Both the position numbers and the translations under genes were made by a program. The notes beneath the pieces were generated by a model. That model searched no databases, was not told where the DNA came from, and saw nothing but the letters and a program-made list of their open reading frames with translations. Shown one piece after another: positions 9,567 to 18,094 of a DNA stretch of 64,000 bases. Within the stretch, counting starts at the first letter, position 1. Every line of letters starts with the position of its first letter. The DNA is taken from positions 124,001-188,000 of the forward strand of contig CANMBS010000007.1 in the NCBI GenBank assembly GCA_947496145.1. Reading direction: 5' to 3'. The stretch comes from an uncultured Pseudovibrio sp. (lineage in GTDB: Bacteria; Pseudomonadota; Alphaproteobacteria; Rhizobiales; Stappiaceae).

Positions 9567-9754
9567 CTGCGTTTCACCACCAGATGAACCACAACGAGAG
9601 ACAAAACCAGCATCACGGTCGCCAGCCCAAACCAGATCTCAGCCGTTGCACTTTGCGGCTGTGGGACTGGACGTTGATATCCAGAAATAGCAGCAAATGC
9701 AGAAGCAGGCAGCAGGCTAAACACAAAGCCCAGCACAATGTAAAAAAGCTTCAT
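9563..9754 (-). CDS. Small single-pass membrane protein after norD
   Basis: Unrecognised 63-residue protein. It begins with a signal-peptide-like segment ending near SAFAA, continues with a short proline- and glutamine-rich stretch (GYQRPVPQPQS), then has a C-terminal membrane span ending in VVKRR. The predicted shape is a short periplasmic segment anchored by a C-terminal helix. The ATG is 3 bp past the norD stop codon, with a GGGAG site inside norD. It could be a NorF-type accessory protein; this rests on position and size only. Confidence 0.75.
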   Translation of the reverse strand: MKLFYIVLGFVFSLLPASAFAAISGYQRPVPQPQSATAEIWFGLATVMLVLSLVVVHLVVKRR

Positions 9755-9757
9755 AGT

Positions 9758-11701
9758 CTAATACTCCCTTGTCAGGCTTCTGTAGATATCCGGCAAAGCG
9801 CGGGTAAGACGCTCGGGATTAGGGAACAGCGTAAACCCGCCCTTGCCGAAAATCCGGGCAAACCAGTCCTGACCATCCTCATCAACAATCACACCATGTA
9901 CGCTAAGACCTTGTCTTCGTGCCTCGCGCACCGCCATGTGACTGTCTTCAATGCCATGAATACCTTCATAGTGATCAAGATCGTTCGGCTTGCCATCAGT
10001 TAATACAATCAAGAGCTTGCGTTGTGTTTGCTGCAAAGCAAGCTGCGCGGTGGTATGTCGGATCGCAGCACCCAGCCGGGTATAATAACAAGGTTTCAAA
10101 GACCCGATCCGCGCAATCACATCCCCATTCATCGGTTGATCAAAGCCCTTGGCTTTATTCAGAAAAACCCTGTCGCGCTTCAAAGAGGAAAAACCCCAGA
10201 CCCCGAGCTGATCCCCACTGGCAACAATTCCACCAGCCAGAGCGGCCACAGCGGAACCTGCAATTTCAATCACATTGGAATCGCCAACAGCACTCTCAGT
10301 TGACCGGGACGTATCCAGCAGCAACGCAACGGAAAGATCACGCCCAGCAGCGCGCGTATCAATGAAAATCCGGTCAGATGCATGACCGCTCGCTTTCAGA
10401 TCCACCTGAGCAGCAACCAGCGCATCCAGATCAAGTTCCGCACCATCACGCTGACGTTTTTGCAAAACCCGTTTTGGCCGCAACGCCTCAAACTGCCGTT
10501 TCACCTGCCGAATGCGGCGGCGATGCTGCACGCTCGTCACCAGCACACTTTCATGATCCGGCTCCGCATCTTTTTCTAAAACACGGCAATGTCCGTCCAG
10601 ATAGGCACGCTTCCGATGATCCCACTCCGGATAAACATATTTATCCGAAAGCTCTTCATGATCAGCATCTTCTGGAGAAAGGTCCAGATGTAACCGCAGC
10701 CGGGTTGCAGTCTTCTTCTGGTTCTTGGAAAGGCTGATATAATCCTGATCATCAGCCGCCTTTTTTGCATTGTCCTCTTCGTCATCATCTGTATGACGAT
10801 TGAGGTTCAAACTCTCAACCCACGAAAGAATAGCTTCAAAGCGGTGCAGAATAAAACTATCGGGGCGATCAGCTTCCTCACGCTTTTCGCGCATGCCTTT
10901 TTTCGCATCCTTAGCAGATACGCCGCCGGGTGTTGGCGGAGCTTCCTCATCATCGCGAGCATCACTTTGCTGGGTCTGAACCCGTTCACAGGAAACCCAG
11001 ATGGGCACCGGAGCAAATGTGCAATATCCACGCGGCGCAATCAGCTTTTCACGCGCGGTTTCATCTTCCATGGCGTTCAAGATGCTCATGCCAACAGGGC
11101 TGCTAACAGCATCCCCCCCGAGCATTTGCAGGAGAACCTCCTCAATACCAGATTCCCATTCAGGCAGGCTTGGGCGTTTTCGGGTATTCAGCAGGAAGTC
11201 ACTGGATTGGCGGAGGAATTCGCGTAATCCAGAACAAGAGGCCCAGACCCTTTCAATCGCCAGCTTTGCATTAGCAAGCGCAAGCACATCGGCTTGAAGT
11301 TGGTCTGCAGGTAAATCAAAAGGTTCGCTGCAAGCGGCAAACGCGGACAGCCAGATGTAGTGCACCCGGTTCAGTTGCTCGCTGGGGAACACGCCAAGTA
11401 CAGGCGGCACGCGAAGACGCTCACCATTATATTCACTCGGATAAATCGTCTCGGCAGCATTGCCGAGTTTACGTTTCGCAGGCAACCGGTAGGTAGAAGC
11501 GATTGCGGGTGAAGCAGTCACCTCAACTTTCGCCTCACCACCAAGACCGCGAAATACCATCTGGACGGAAGGTCTCACCTGAGCAAGCTCAACCTCCACG
11601 TCCTGATGATGCACCGGAGCACCCAGACTAGAAGCATAGTCATGCCACAGATTACCAATGGCTTCTTCAGGCTCTAAAAGCTCCAGTAAAGTCTCTTTCA
11701 T
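9758..11701 (-). CDS. norD: NorD, VWA-domain nitric oxide reductase activation protein
   Basis: Works with the NorQ ATPase to activate the NorBC complex, probably by inserting or remodelling the metal site. The 647-residue protein has a long acidic, lysine-rich middle part (about 240-330) and a C-terminal von Willebrand A domain with the metal-adhesion motif DTSRST, then LLIVLTDGKPND. No signal peptide is visible, as expected for the cytoplasmic NorD. It lies 5 bp downstream of norQ. Confidence 0.95.
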   Translation of the reverse strand: MKETLLELLEPEEAIGNLWHDYASSLGAPVHHQDVEVELAQVRPSVQMVFRGLGGEAKVEVTASPAIASTYRLPAKRKLGNAAETIYPSEYNGERLRVPPVLGVFPSEQLNRVHYIWLSAFAACSEPFDLPADQLQADVLALANAKLAIERVWASCSGLREFLRQSSDFLLNTRKRPSLPEWESGIEEVLLQMLGGDAVSSPVGMSILNAMEDETAREKLIAPRGYCTFAPVPIWVSCERVQTQQSDARDDEEAPPTPGGVSAKDAKKGMREKREEADRPDSFILHRFEAILSWVESLNLNRHTDDDEEDNAKKAADDQDYISLSKNQKKTATRLRLHLDLSPEDADHEELSDKYVYPEWDHRKRAYLDGHCRVLEKDAEPDHESVLVTSVQHRRRIRQVKRQFEALRPKRVLQKRQRDGAELDLDALVAAQVDLKASGHASDRIFIDTRAAGRDLSVALLLDTSRSTESAVGDSNVIEIAGSAVAALAGGIVASGDQLGVWGFSSLKRDRVFLNKAKGFDQPMNGDVIARIGSLKPCYYTRLGAAIRHTTAQLALQQTQRKLLIVLTDGKPNDLDHYEGIHGIEDSHMAVREARRQGLSVHGVIVDEDGQDWFARIFGKGGFTLFPNPERLTRALPDIYRSLTREY

Positions 11702-11706
11702 CCGGA

Positions 11707-12504
11707 TTATCCGTAAACAACAGCGATCAGGTCACGCAAGGCAACCTGAACGTCTGGCTCATCAGTCAAAGGCTCAACAACGGAAAACTCAAGCGCTTTC
11801 TCAATCGGCATTCCGCCAGCAATCAGCGAAGCCGCATAGATCAGCAAGCGGGTGGAAACACCCTCTTCCAGATCCAGCCCGGACAACCCACGGATATGTC
11901 CCGCAAGTCTGACAAGTCCGTTGACCCGCTCTTCATCCAGCCCGCTTTCTGCTGCAACAATCTTCTGCTCCAGAGCTGGCTCCGGAAAGTCAAAGGTCGT
12001 TGAGAGGAAACGCTGTCTGGTAGAAGGTTTCATCTGCTTGAGGATGTTCTGGTAACCCGGATTGTAGCTGGCAACCAGCATGAAGCTCGCAGGAGCTTGC
12101 AGCTCTTCGCCAGTACGTTCGATGATGAGGCGACGACGGTTATCCGTCAACGGGTGCAAAACAACCGCCACATCCTTCCTCGCCTCAATCACTTCATCAA
12201 GGTAGCAAATTGCCCCTTCCCGCACCGCGCGGGTCAAAGGCCCGTCAACCCACTCGGTCACACCGCCTTTAAGCAGGTAACGACCGATCAGGTCAGCGGC
12301 TGAAAGGTCATCATGGCAGGCCACGGTGTATAAAGGACGACCGAGTTTGGCTGCCATGTGCTCCACGAACCGCGTTTTTCCGCAGCCCGTCGGCCCCTTC
12401 AGAAGAAGGGGCAGACCTTTGTTATAAGCCGTTTCAAAGAGCGCACATTCATCCGCTTGTGGCTGATAATAGGGCACATCAAAAACGTGGTTCTGTACAG
12501 TCAT
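11707..12504 (-). CDS. norQ: NorQ, MoxR-type AAA+ ATPase
   Basis: ATPase of the CbbQ/NirQ/NorQ group that pairs with NorD to activate nitric oxide reductase. The 265-residue length is typical. It has Walker A GPTGCGKT near residue 38, Walker B ICYLDEVIEARKD near residue 96, and a sensor region LVASYNPGYQ. The start codon abuts the norB stop (1-bp overlap), indicating translational coupling. Confidence 0.96.
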   Translation of the reverse strand: MTVQNHVFDVPYYQPQADECALFETAYNKGLPLLLKGPTGCGKTRFVEHMAAKLGRPLYTVACHDDLSAADLIGRYLLKGGVTEWVDGPLTRAVREGAICYLDEVIEARKDVAVVLHPLTDNRRRLIIERTGEELQAPASFMLVASYNPGYQNILKQMKPSTRQRFLSTTFDFPEPALEQKIVAAESGLDEERVNGLVRLAGHIRGLSGLDLEEGVSTRLLIYAASLIAGGMPIEKALEFSVVEPLTDEPDVQVALRDLIAVVYG

Positions 12505-13889
12505 TAACGACCACCTTCCAGAACAGCTTGAGCTTCAGGTGTGCTGCCTTGTACAGGCTTGGAACCGGAAGTCTCGGTGAACAACTCTTTGCGCGGAATA
12601 AGCAGAGAGTAGATGAACAGCAGTGCACCAAGCACAACAGCCGCACCAGCGCCGAAGCGCATGATGTAAAACACTGTCAGCTGGTCCTGCACAGACATAA
12701 AGTCTTCACCAATCACACGCTGCATGTGCGTCTGGATGGTTCCGGCAAATGTCAGCACGAAGGTCATGAAGGACATACCACCGGTCATCAGCCAGAAGCT
12801 GGCCATGTTGAGCACCTGATTGTAAGGACTGCGAGCCTTAAGCATTGGCATTGCATAGGTGAACACCGCAAGGTTCAGGGCCACATAAGCGCCGAAGAAG
12901 GCAAGGTGGCCATGCGCTGCGGTGATCTGCGTACCGTGTGAGTAGAAGTTCACGCCGTGCAGAGTATGCAGGAAGCCCCATACGCCCGCGCCGAAGAAGG
13001 CAACAGTTGCAGAACCAAGCGCCCATAGCAGAGCTGCTTTGTTTGGATGATTCTTACGACCTTTCCAGACCATGACGAAGGAGAAGGTCATCATCAGGAA
13101 GAATGGAATAACTTCCAGTGTTGAGAAAATGGAACCAATCCATTGCCAGTAGCCCGGTGTACCAATCCAGTAATAGTGGTGACCTGTACCAAGAATACCG
13201 GAGAACAGAGCAGTCGCTACAATCACGTAAAGCCACTTTTCAATAACCTCACGGTCAACACCGGTCAGCTTCAGCATCAGGAAGCCAAGGATAGCCGCCA
13301 TCACCAGTTCCCAGGTACCTTCCACCCAGAGGTGAATCACATACCACCAGTACATCTTGTCGAGGCTGAGGTTGGACGGGTTGTAAAACGCAAACAGCCA
13401 CAGCAGAGAAAGCGCCCAAAGGCCAATCACAAGGATGTTTGTGATTGCAGTCTTGCGACCTTTCAGCACTGTCATGGAGATGTTGTAAAGGAAGATCAGC
13501 GCAGCAACCAGAATGCCAACTTTAACCCAAAGCGGCTGCTCAAGGAATTCGCGGCCTTCATGAATGCCGAAGATATAGCTGACAACAGCACCCAGAGTAC
13601 CGATCACAAGGATCGCAAGCTGTAGATAAGCCAGTTTTTCAGAGTGAATTTCCCGCTCACTCTCTTCAGGAATGAGATAGTAAGCCGCCCCGAAGAAGCC
13701 CAGCAGCAACCAGACAACAAGCGCGTTGGTGTGGAGCATGCGAACAATGTTGAACGGCAACAGCTCCGACAGGAAGTTAGGTGAAATGTAGATCCAGCCG
13801 GCGAGCAAACCGCCAAGAACCTGAATTGCGAACAGCGCCATAGCAACGAGGAAGTATGCGTAGGCAACCTTTTGAGATTTGTATTTCAT
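12504..13889 (-). CDS. norB: NorB, catalytic subunit of nitric oxide reductase
   Basis: Haem-copper-oxidase-family integral membrane protein that reduces NO to N2O using electrons from the NorC cytochrome. The 461-residue protein has about 12 spans. Conserved segments visible are MLHTNALVVWLLLGF, HLWVEGTWELV (with the family's conserved glutamate), GHHYYWIGTPGYW and AAHGHLAFFGAYV with metal- and haem-ligand histidines. ATG at 13889 is chosen for the GGGGTGG site just upstream and family length. It follows norC by 11 bp. Confidence 0.97.
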   Translation of the reverse strand: MKYKSQKVAYAYFLVAMALFAIQVLGGLLAGWIYISPNFLSELLPFNIVRMLHTNALVVWLLLGFFGAAYYLIPEESEREIHSEKLAYLQLAILVIGTLGAVVSYIFGIHEGREFLEQPLWVKVGILVAALIFLYNISMTVLKGRKTAITNILVIGLWALSLLWLFAFYNPSNLSLDKMYWWYVIHLWVEGTWELVMAAILGFLMLKLTGVDREVIEKWLYVIVATALFSGILGTGHHYYWIGTPGYWQWIGSIFSTLEVIPFFLMMTFSFVMVWKGRKNHPNKAALLWALGSATVAFFGAGVWGFLHTLHGVNFYSHGTQITAAHGHLAFFGAYVALNLAVFTYAMPMLKARSPYNQVLNMASFWLMTGGMSFMTFVLTFAGTIQTHMQRVIGEDFMSVQDQLTVFYIMRFGAGAAVVLGALLFIYSLLIPRKELFTETSGSKPVQGSTPEAQAVLEGGR

Positions 13890-13900
13890 GATACCACCCC

Positions 13901-14353
13901 TTAACCAGCGTCGTTCGGAGGCCAGTCTTGCGTGTTGGTCTTGTCTGCCCAACGCAAGAATTCAGAGAGGCCGCGTGTTTCTTCTTCGGTAAGCTTGAAG
14001 TAAGGCATCTGGCGACGGCCTTCGATGCGGCTGGGCTGGGACTCCATCCAGGCCCCAAGGGTCTCGGCAGCCTCATCTGCATCATCCAGAACACCCCAGC
14101 GTGTCATCACGTTGCCGACTTCCGGTGCAAAGTAAGCACCTTCACCGTGCAGCGTATGACAGTTCACGCAAGCGTTCTTTTCCCAGACGTGTTTACCCAG
14201 AATTACCTCGTCGGTAAGAGGTGCTTTGGCAGTCGACTCATTCACAACATAAAGGTGACTGTCGATTGTGAGCACGGCAAATATGCCTATGAAGAAAAGT
14301 GATCCCCCATAGAAGATATTTCGCGCCCGTGATTTTGTAAGGAATTCTGACAT
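13901..14353 (-). CDS. norC: NorC, membrane-anchored monohaem cytochrome c
   Basis: Electron-transfer subunit of the cytochrome c-dependent nitric oxide reductase. The 150-residue protein has one N-terminal anchor (about residues 13-32) and one haem motif, CVNCH, at residues 62-66, with a likely axial methionine in RRQMPYF. It is the first gene of norCBQD; the promoter with an NnrR-type box lies directly upstream. Confidence 0.96.
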   Translation of the reverse strand: MSEFLTKSRARNIFYGGSLFFIGIFAVLTIDSHLYVVNESTAKAPLTDEVILGKHVWEKNACVNCHTLHGEGAYFAPEVGNVMTRWGVLDDADEAAETLGAWMESQPSRIEGRRQMPYFKLTEEETRGLSEFLRWADKTNTQDWPPNDAG

Positions 14354-14387
14354 CTACGGAATCCTATCGTGGTTACGGTCACGCAGG

Positions 14388-14428
14388 ATGATAAATTGCC
14401 GTCAAACCTATAGTTTGTGCTATGACAA
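14388..14428 (-). promoter_or_regulatory. NnrR/DNR-type promoter of the nor operon
   Basis: On the minus strand a TTGTC-ATAG-CACAA box (14415-14428) is followed by a TATCAT -10 hexamer at 14388-14393. The distance between centres is 31 bp, close to class II activator spacing. The CACAA half-site resembles sites of NO-sensing Crp/Fnr proteins rather than oxygen-sensing FNR (TTGAT-N4-ATCAA). The start point would be near 14381, shortly before norC. Confidence 0.65.
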
Positions 14429-14439
14429 CCTATTCGATG

Positions 14440-14458
14440 TTTGCGAATTTAACGCAAA
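14440..14458. promoter_or_regulatory. Palindrome upstream of the nor promoter
   Basis: Perfect inverted repeat TTTGCG-N7-CGCAAA, 12 bp upstream of the NnrR-type box. The spacer is too long for a normal Crp/Fnr site, so it may bind a different regulator. Its function is unknown. Confidence 0.45.
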
Positions 14459-14540
14459 AATACCTAACAAAAACAATAAGATAAAAAATCGAAATTATGG
14501 GTAGTTCCCCATACAAACAAAGGTGCTGATCTGATTCCGC

Positions 14541-15260
14541 TCAGCTTTCCACTGTCGGGTCCAAATCTGCAATCACCTTCAGTTTTCCCATATTGGTCAC
14601 AACAACCTTCTTACGACCACTGGTCACAATGCCTTGTTTTTCCCAGGCACTGAGCAAACGGCTGACGGTGTAAAGCGTTGTACCGGTCATTTCTGAGATG
14701 TTTTGCCGGGTCAGTGGAAAGTCGATTTCCATGCCTTCATCAGTGGTCCGGCTGCTCTGAATAGCCAGCCGCATCAACGCACGTGCCACCCGCTGTTCCA
14801 CCTGCTGTGTTGCCAGCTCCAGAATGTGATTGTTGGCTTCTGAAATGCGCTCCCCGACGGTCTTATACGTCTCAGTGGCAAAACCGTTGTATTTCTCGGT
14901 GAAGGTTGACCAGAGATGTGTTGGCCAGAACAGCACTAAGCAGTCGTCAATCGCCACAGCACTTGCAGGATAGGTGGTTCGCCCAATCGCAGAGGCGATA
15001 CCCATCAGCTCACCGCTCACAATATGCCGCGCGATCACCTGATCCCCCGCCGCAGTTGTGCGCACCACACGCACATGACCGTCAAGCAGGAGGTAGAAGC
15101 GCTCAGCAGGGTCATGCTCTTCAAAGATCGCCTGCCCAGCGCTGTAACGCTTTGGCGTCGCTGCGTCTAAAATCTCTCTGATATCAACACGTTCCAGCTT
15201 TCGAAACGGCGGGATATGGGAAATAAGATTTTCGTCAAGACTTCTCAAAGAAGACACCAT
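14541..15260 (-). CDS. NnrR/DNR-type Crp/Fnr-family transcription regulator
   Basis: Likely NO-responsive activator of the adjacent nor operon. The 239-residue protein has an N-terminal cyclic-nucleotide-binding-like sensor domain (about 20-140) and a C-terminal winged helix with LTRQNISEMTGTTLYTVSRLLSAWEKQG. It lacks the N-terminal cysteine cluster of oxygen-sensing FNR, which places it with the NNR/NnrR/DNR group. Its stop codon is about 190 bp before norC in the same direction. I infer that it acts on the box at 14415-14428. Confidence 0.88.
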   Translation of the reverse strand: MVSSLRSLDENLISHIPPFRKLERVDIREILDAATPKRYSAGQAIFEEHDPAERFYLLLDGHVRVVRTTAAGDQVIARHIVSGELMGIASAIGRTTYPASAVAIDDCLVLFWPTHLWSTFTEKYNGFATETYKTVGERISEANNHILELATQQVEQRVARALMRLAIQSSRTTDEGMEIDFPLTRQNISEMTGTTLYTVSRLLSAWEKQGIVTSGRKKVVVTNMGKLKVIADLDPTVES

Positions 15261-15405
15261 CGATCAGTTAGAACAGAATCAAACCAACTTCTGCATGATT
15301 CAGGAGAACGCGCGCAGAATAAAGCCCGTTGCTTATAACAGAAAACCGCATGATTTTCACAGTGAACTCATTGGACTAATTCATTTTCTGCACATGACAA
15401 AAAGC

Positions 15406-15437
15406 AAAAGCCCCACAACATCGCTGCGGGGCCTTTT
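15406..15437 (-). terminator. Terminator of the peptide ABC transporter operon
   Basis: On the minus strand AAAAGGCCCC pairs with GGGGCTTTT, with a further T run downstream. It lies 27 bp past the last transporter gene. Confidence 0.8.
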
Positions 15438-15463
15438 AAAAATCCTGTCGGAATGAAAAGAGC

Positions 15464-16294
15464 TTAACTATCGCCAAAGAATTCAGCATCATAGCCCATA
15501 GAGGCTTTAAGCAGCTCCTGAGCATATTCTGTTTTCGGCGTGGAGTTCCGCATAGTGTCAACATCCATCACTTCAACCACTTCACCATGCTGCATAACGG
15601 CAATCTCGTCGCACATATGCGCAACAACAGCCAGATCATGCGTTACCATCACATAGGTGAGATTATGCTCCTGACGCAGATCAGCAAACAGGTTCAAAAT
15701 CTCCGCCTGAACAGACACATCCAGCGCCGAAGTTGGCTCGTCCAACAGCAGGATCTCCGGCTCAAGCATCAATGCCCGCGCCACAGCCACACGCTGACGC
15801 TGACCGCCAGAAAGCTGATGCGGATAGCGGAAACGGAAATCGGCACCTAACCCGACATCATCCAACGCTTGCAACACACGAGCATCAATGTCCTTAAACC
15901 CATGTAATTTCAATGGTTCTGACAAAACACGGTCAACCGTATGGCGCGGATGCAACGAAGCATACGGGTCCTGAAACACCATCTGAATTTTCCGGGCGAA
16001 CGCCTTATCACGCTTATGCGAAACAGGAGCGCCGTCGATATCAATCTCACCGTCCCAGCTTTCAACCAATCCGCATACAGCACGCAACACAGTTGATTTA
16101 CCGGACCCAGATTCACCCACGATACCAAAGCTGCCGCCCTGCTGAACCTTCACGCTCACATTCTTGACGGCTTGAAACCGATCCGGCCCCTCTCCGAAGT
16201 AAACATTGAGATCCTTGATCTCCAGACGAGCAGCATCCGTCGCTTCCGCAACCCATGGCTTACGTTCCATCACAGCACTATCAGACCCTTGCAT
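15464..16294 (-). CDS. Peptide-type ABC transporter ATP-binding protein (DppF/OppF family)
   Basis: Second ATPase of the dipeptide/oligopeptide-type importer. It has Walker A GESGSGKST, signature LSGGQRQRVAVARAL, Walker B ILLLDEPTSALDV and a switch histidine in MVTHD. The ATG at 16294 is preferred because AGGAGG lies 9 bp upstream; it overlaps the preceding ATPase gene by 14 bp. The protein is then 276 residues, normal for a DppF-type subunit. It is the last gene of the operon. Confidence 0.92.
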   Translation of the reverse strand: MQGSDSAVMERKPWVAEATDAARLEIKDLNVYFGEGPDRFQAVKNVSVKVQQGGSFGIVGESGSGKSTVLRAVCGLVESWDGEIDIDGAPVSHKRDKAFARKIQMVFQDPYASLHPRHTVDRVLSEPLKLHGFKDIDARVLQALDDVGLGADFRFRYPHQLSGGQRQRVAVARALMLEPEILLLDEPTSALDVSVQAEILNLFADLRQEHNLTYVMVTHDLAVVAHMCDEIAVMQHGEVVEVMDVDTMRNSTPKTEYAQELLKASMGYDAEFFGDS

Positions 16295-17141
16295 CAACAC
16301 TGGCCTCCTGCTTCCAACTGTCCTGACGCTGCAAAGCTTCAAGACGTCCCTTTGGCTCTTCGATACGCGGCAACGCATTCAGCAAGCCACGTGTGTAAGG
16401 GTGTGTTGCGTTGTGCAGTTCACTGGCCTTACAGGTCTCAACAATACGCCCTGCATACATAATGATAATGCGGTCACAGAAGGAGGAAACAAGATTCAGG
16501 TCATGACTGATGAAAATCAGACCCATGCCACGTTCCTGTACCAGCTTATCCATAATCGCCAGAACTTTCATCTGCACAGTCACATCCAGCGCAGAGGTCG
16601 GCTCATCTGCAATCAGCAGCTTCGGATCAGTAATCAGCATCATCGCGATCATCACGCGCTGCCCCATACCGCCGGACAGTTCGTGCGGATAACTGTCAAA
16701 CACACGCTCTGGATTGCGGATTTGCACCGCTTCAAGCATTTCCAGTGCGCCTTGACGAGCTTCACGGCGTGAAGCGTTCGTGTGCAAACGCAATGCTTCA
16801 CAAATCTGCTTACCAACTGTGTGAACCGGGTTCAGCGAGAACTTAGGGTCCTGCATCACCATGGAAATCTGATGGCCGCGAACCTTGCGCATCTGTTTTT
16901 CAGAGTAATCCAGCAGGTTTTCGCCGTTGAACATAATGGACTTTGCTTCCATCTGCCCCGGAGAGCGGATCAGACGCAAAATACTGCGACCAGTCATGGA
17001 TTTGCCAGAACCACTCTCGCCCACAATGCCAACACGCTCACGCCCGACGGAAAATGAGATACCACGTACCGCATCAACAGTACCATTGCGCGTCGGGAAG
17101 CGAACCCAAAGGTCCTCAACGCTTAAAAGCGTATCACTCAT
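16281..17141 (-). CDS. Peptide-type ABC transporter ATP-binding protein (DppD/OppD family)
   Basis: First ATPase of the importer. The 286-residue protein has Walker A GESGSGKSM, a signature LSGGMGQRVMIAMM (slightly different from the usual LSGGQ), Walker B LLIADEPTSALDV, and the C-terminal oligopeptide/dipeptide region HPYTRGLLNALPRIEE. It is 11 bp after the permease gene. Confidence 0.93.
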   Translation of the reverse strand: MSDTLLSVEDLWVRFPTRNGTVDAVRGISFSVGRERVGIVGESGSGKSMTGRSILRLIRSPGQMEAKSIMFNGENLLDYSEKQMRKVRGHQISMVMQDPKFSLNPVHTVGKQICEALRLHTNASRREARQGALEMLEAVQIRNPERVFDSYPHELSGGMGQRVMIAMMLITDPKLLIADEPTSALDVTVQMKVLAIMDKLVQERGMGLIFISHDLNLVSSFCDRIIIMYAGRIVETCKASELHNATHPYTRGLLNALPRIEEPKGRLEALQRQDSWKQEASVDARV

Positions 17142-17152
17142 AGGTCCCTCCC

Positions 17153-18094
17153 TTAGCTCTGGCTTTTCTTAGGATCAAGAATATCACGCAGACCGTCACC
17201 CAGCAGGTTAAAGCCCAGAGATACAATAAAGATCGCCATACCCGGCATCGCCGCAACCCACCACTGATCCAGAACAAACTTACGACCAGCGGAAATCATA
17301 GCCCCCCACTCCGGGTCCGGTGGCTGCGCACCAAGCCCAAGAAAACCAAGACCAGCAGCGGTCAGAATGATCCCGGCCATATCAAGCGTCACACGCACGA
17401 TGATAGAGGACAAACACAACGGCCACACATGCCCCACAATGATGTGCATGACACCAGCCCCCTGCAAACGCACAGCACTAATGTAGTCCGCATTGCGAAT
17501 AGTCAGAGTTTCTGCACGTGCAATACGCGCATAGGGCGGCCACGCAGTCAGGCTGATCGCAATAATCGCACTCTCAATGCCTGCACCAAGCGCAGCAACG
17601 AAGGCAAGCGCCAGAATAAGCTTAGGAAACGCTAAGAAGATATCAACCAGTCGCATCAGCAACTGATCCACCCAGCCGCCGAGATAGCCAGCAACAGTGC
17701 CCACCAGCAGACCAAACACAGGTGCGGTAAACGCAACAATGCCCACGATCAGAAGCGTGATGCGGGAACCATAAACAAGGCGGCTATAGATATCACGGCC
17801 CAGCTCGTCAGTTCCGAGCCAATACCCGTCTGTTCCCGGAGCTAGCAGACGCTTGCTCAGGTCCTGCGCATTCGGTTCAGCCGTCGCCAGAAGCGGCGCA
17901 AAGATCGCCATCAGCACCAAGCTAAGAATGATCAGAAAGCCAAGAAAAGCCAGTCTGTTTTCATAGAGTTTCAGCCACCCCAGATAAAGCTGCACAGCCC
18001 GCGCATGCCCACGCGACTCTGGTGCATCAGAGGTAAGCCACGCCTTCAGCCCGGATTTTTCAGGCACATTTGATTTTACAGGTGCTGTTGTCAT
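17153..18094 (-). CDS. Peptide-type ABC transporter permease (DppC family)
   Basis: Inner-membrane permease with the N-terminal OppC-type segment and about six spans. The EAA-type loop lies near AVRLQGAGVMHIIVGHVWP. The 313-residue length is typical. It overlaps the DppB-type gene by 4 bp. Confidence 0.93.
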   Translation of the reverse strand: MTTAPVKSNVPEKSGLKAWLTSDAPESRGHARAVQLYLGWLKLYENRLAFLGFLIILSLVLMAIFAPLLATAEPNAQDLSKRLLAPGTDGYWLGTDELGRDIYSRLVYGSRITLLIVGIVAFTAPVFGLLVGTVAGYLGGWVDQLLMRLVDIFLAFPKLILALAFVAALGAGIESAIIAISLTAWPPYARIARAETLTIRNADYISAVRLQGAGVMHIIVGHVWPLCLSSIIVRVTLDMAGIILTAAGLGFLGLGAQPPDPEWGAMISAGRKFVLDQWWVAAMPGMAIFIVSLGFNLLGDGLRDILDPKKSQS

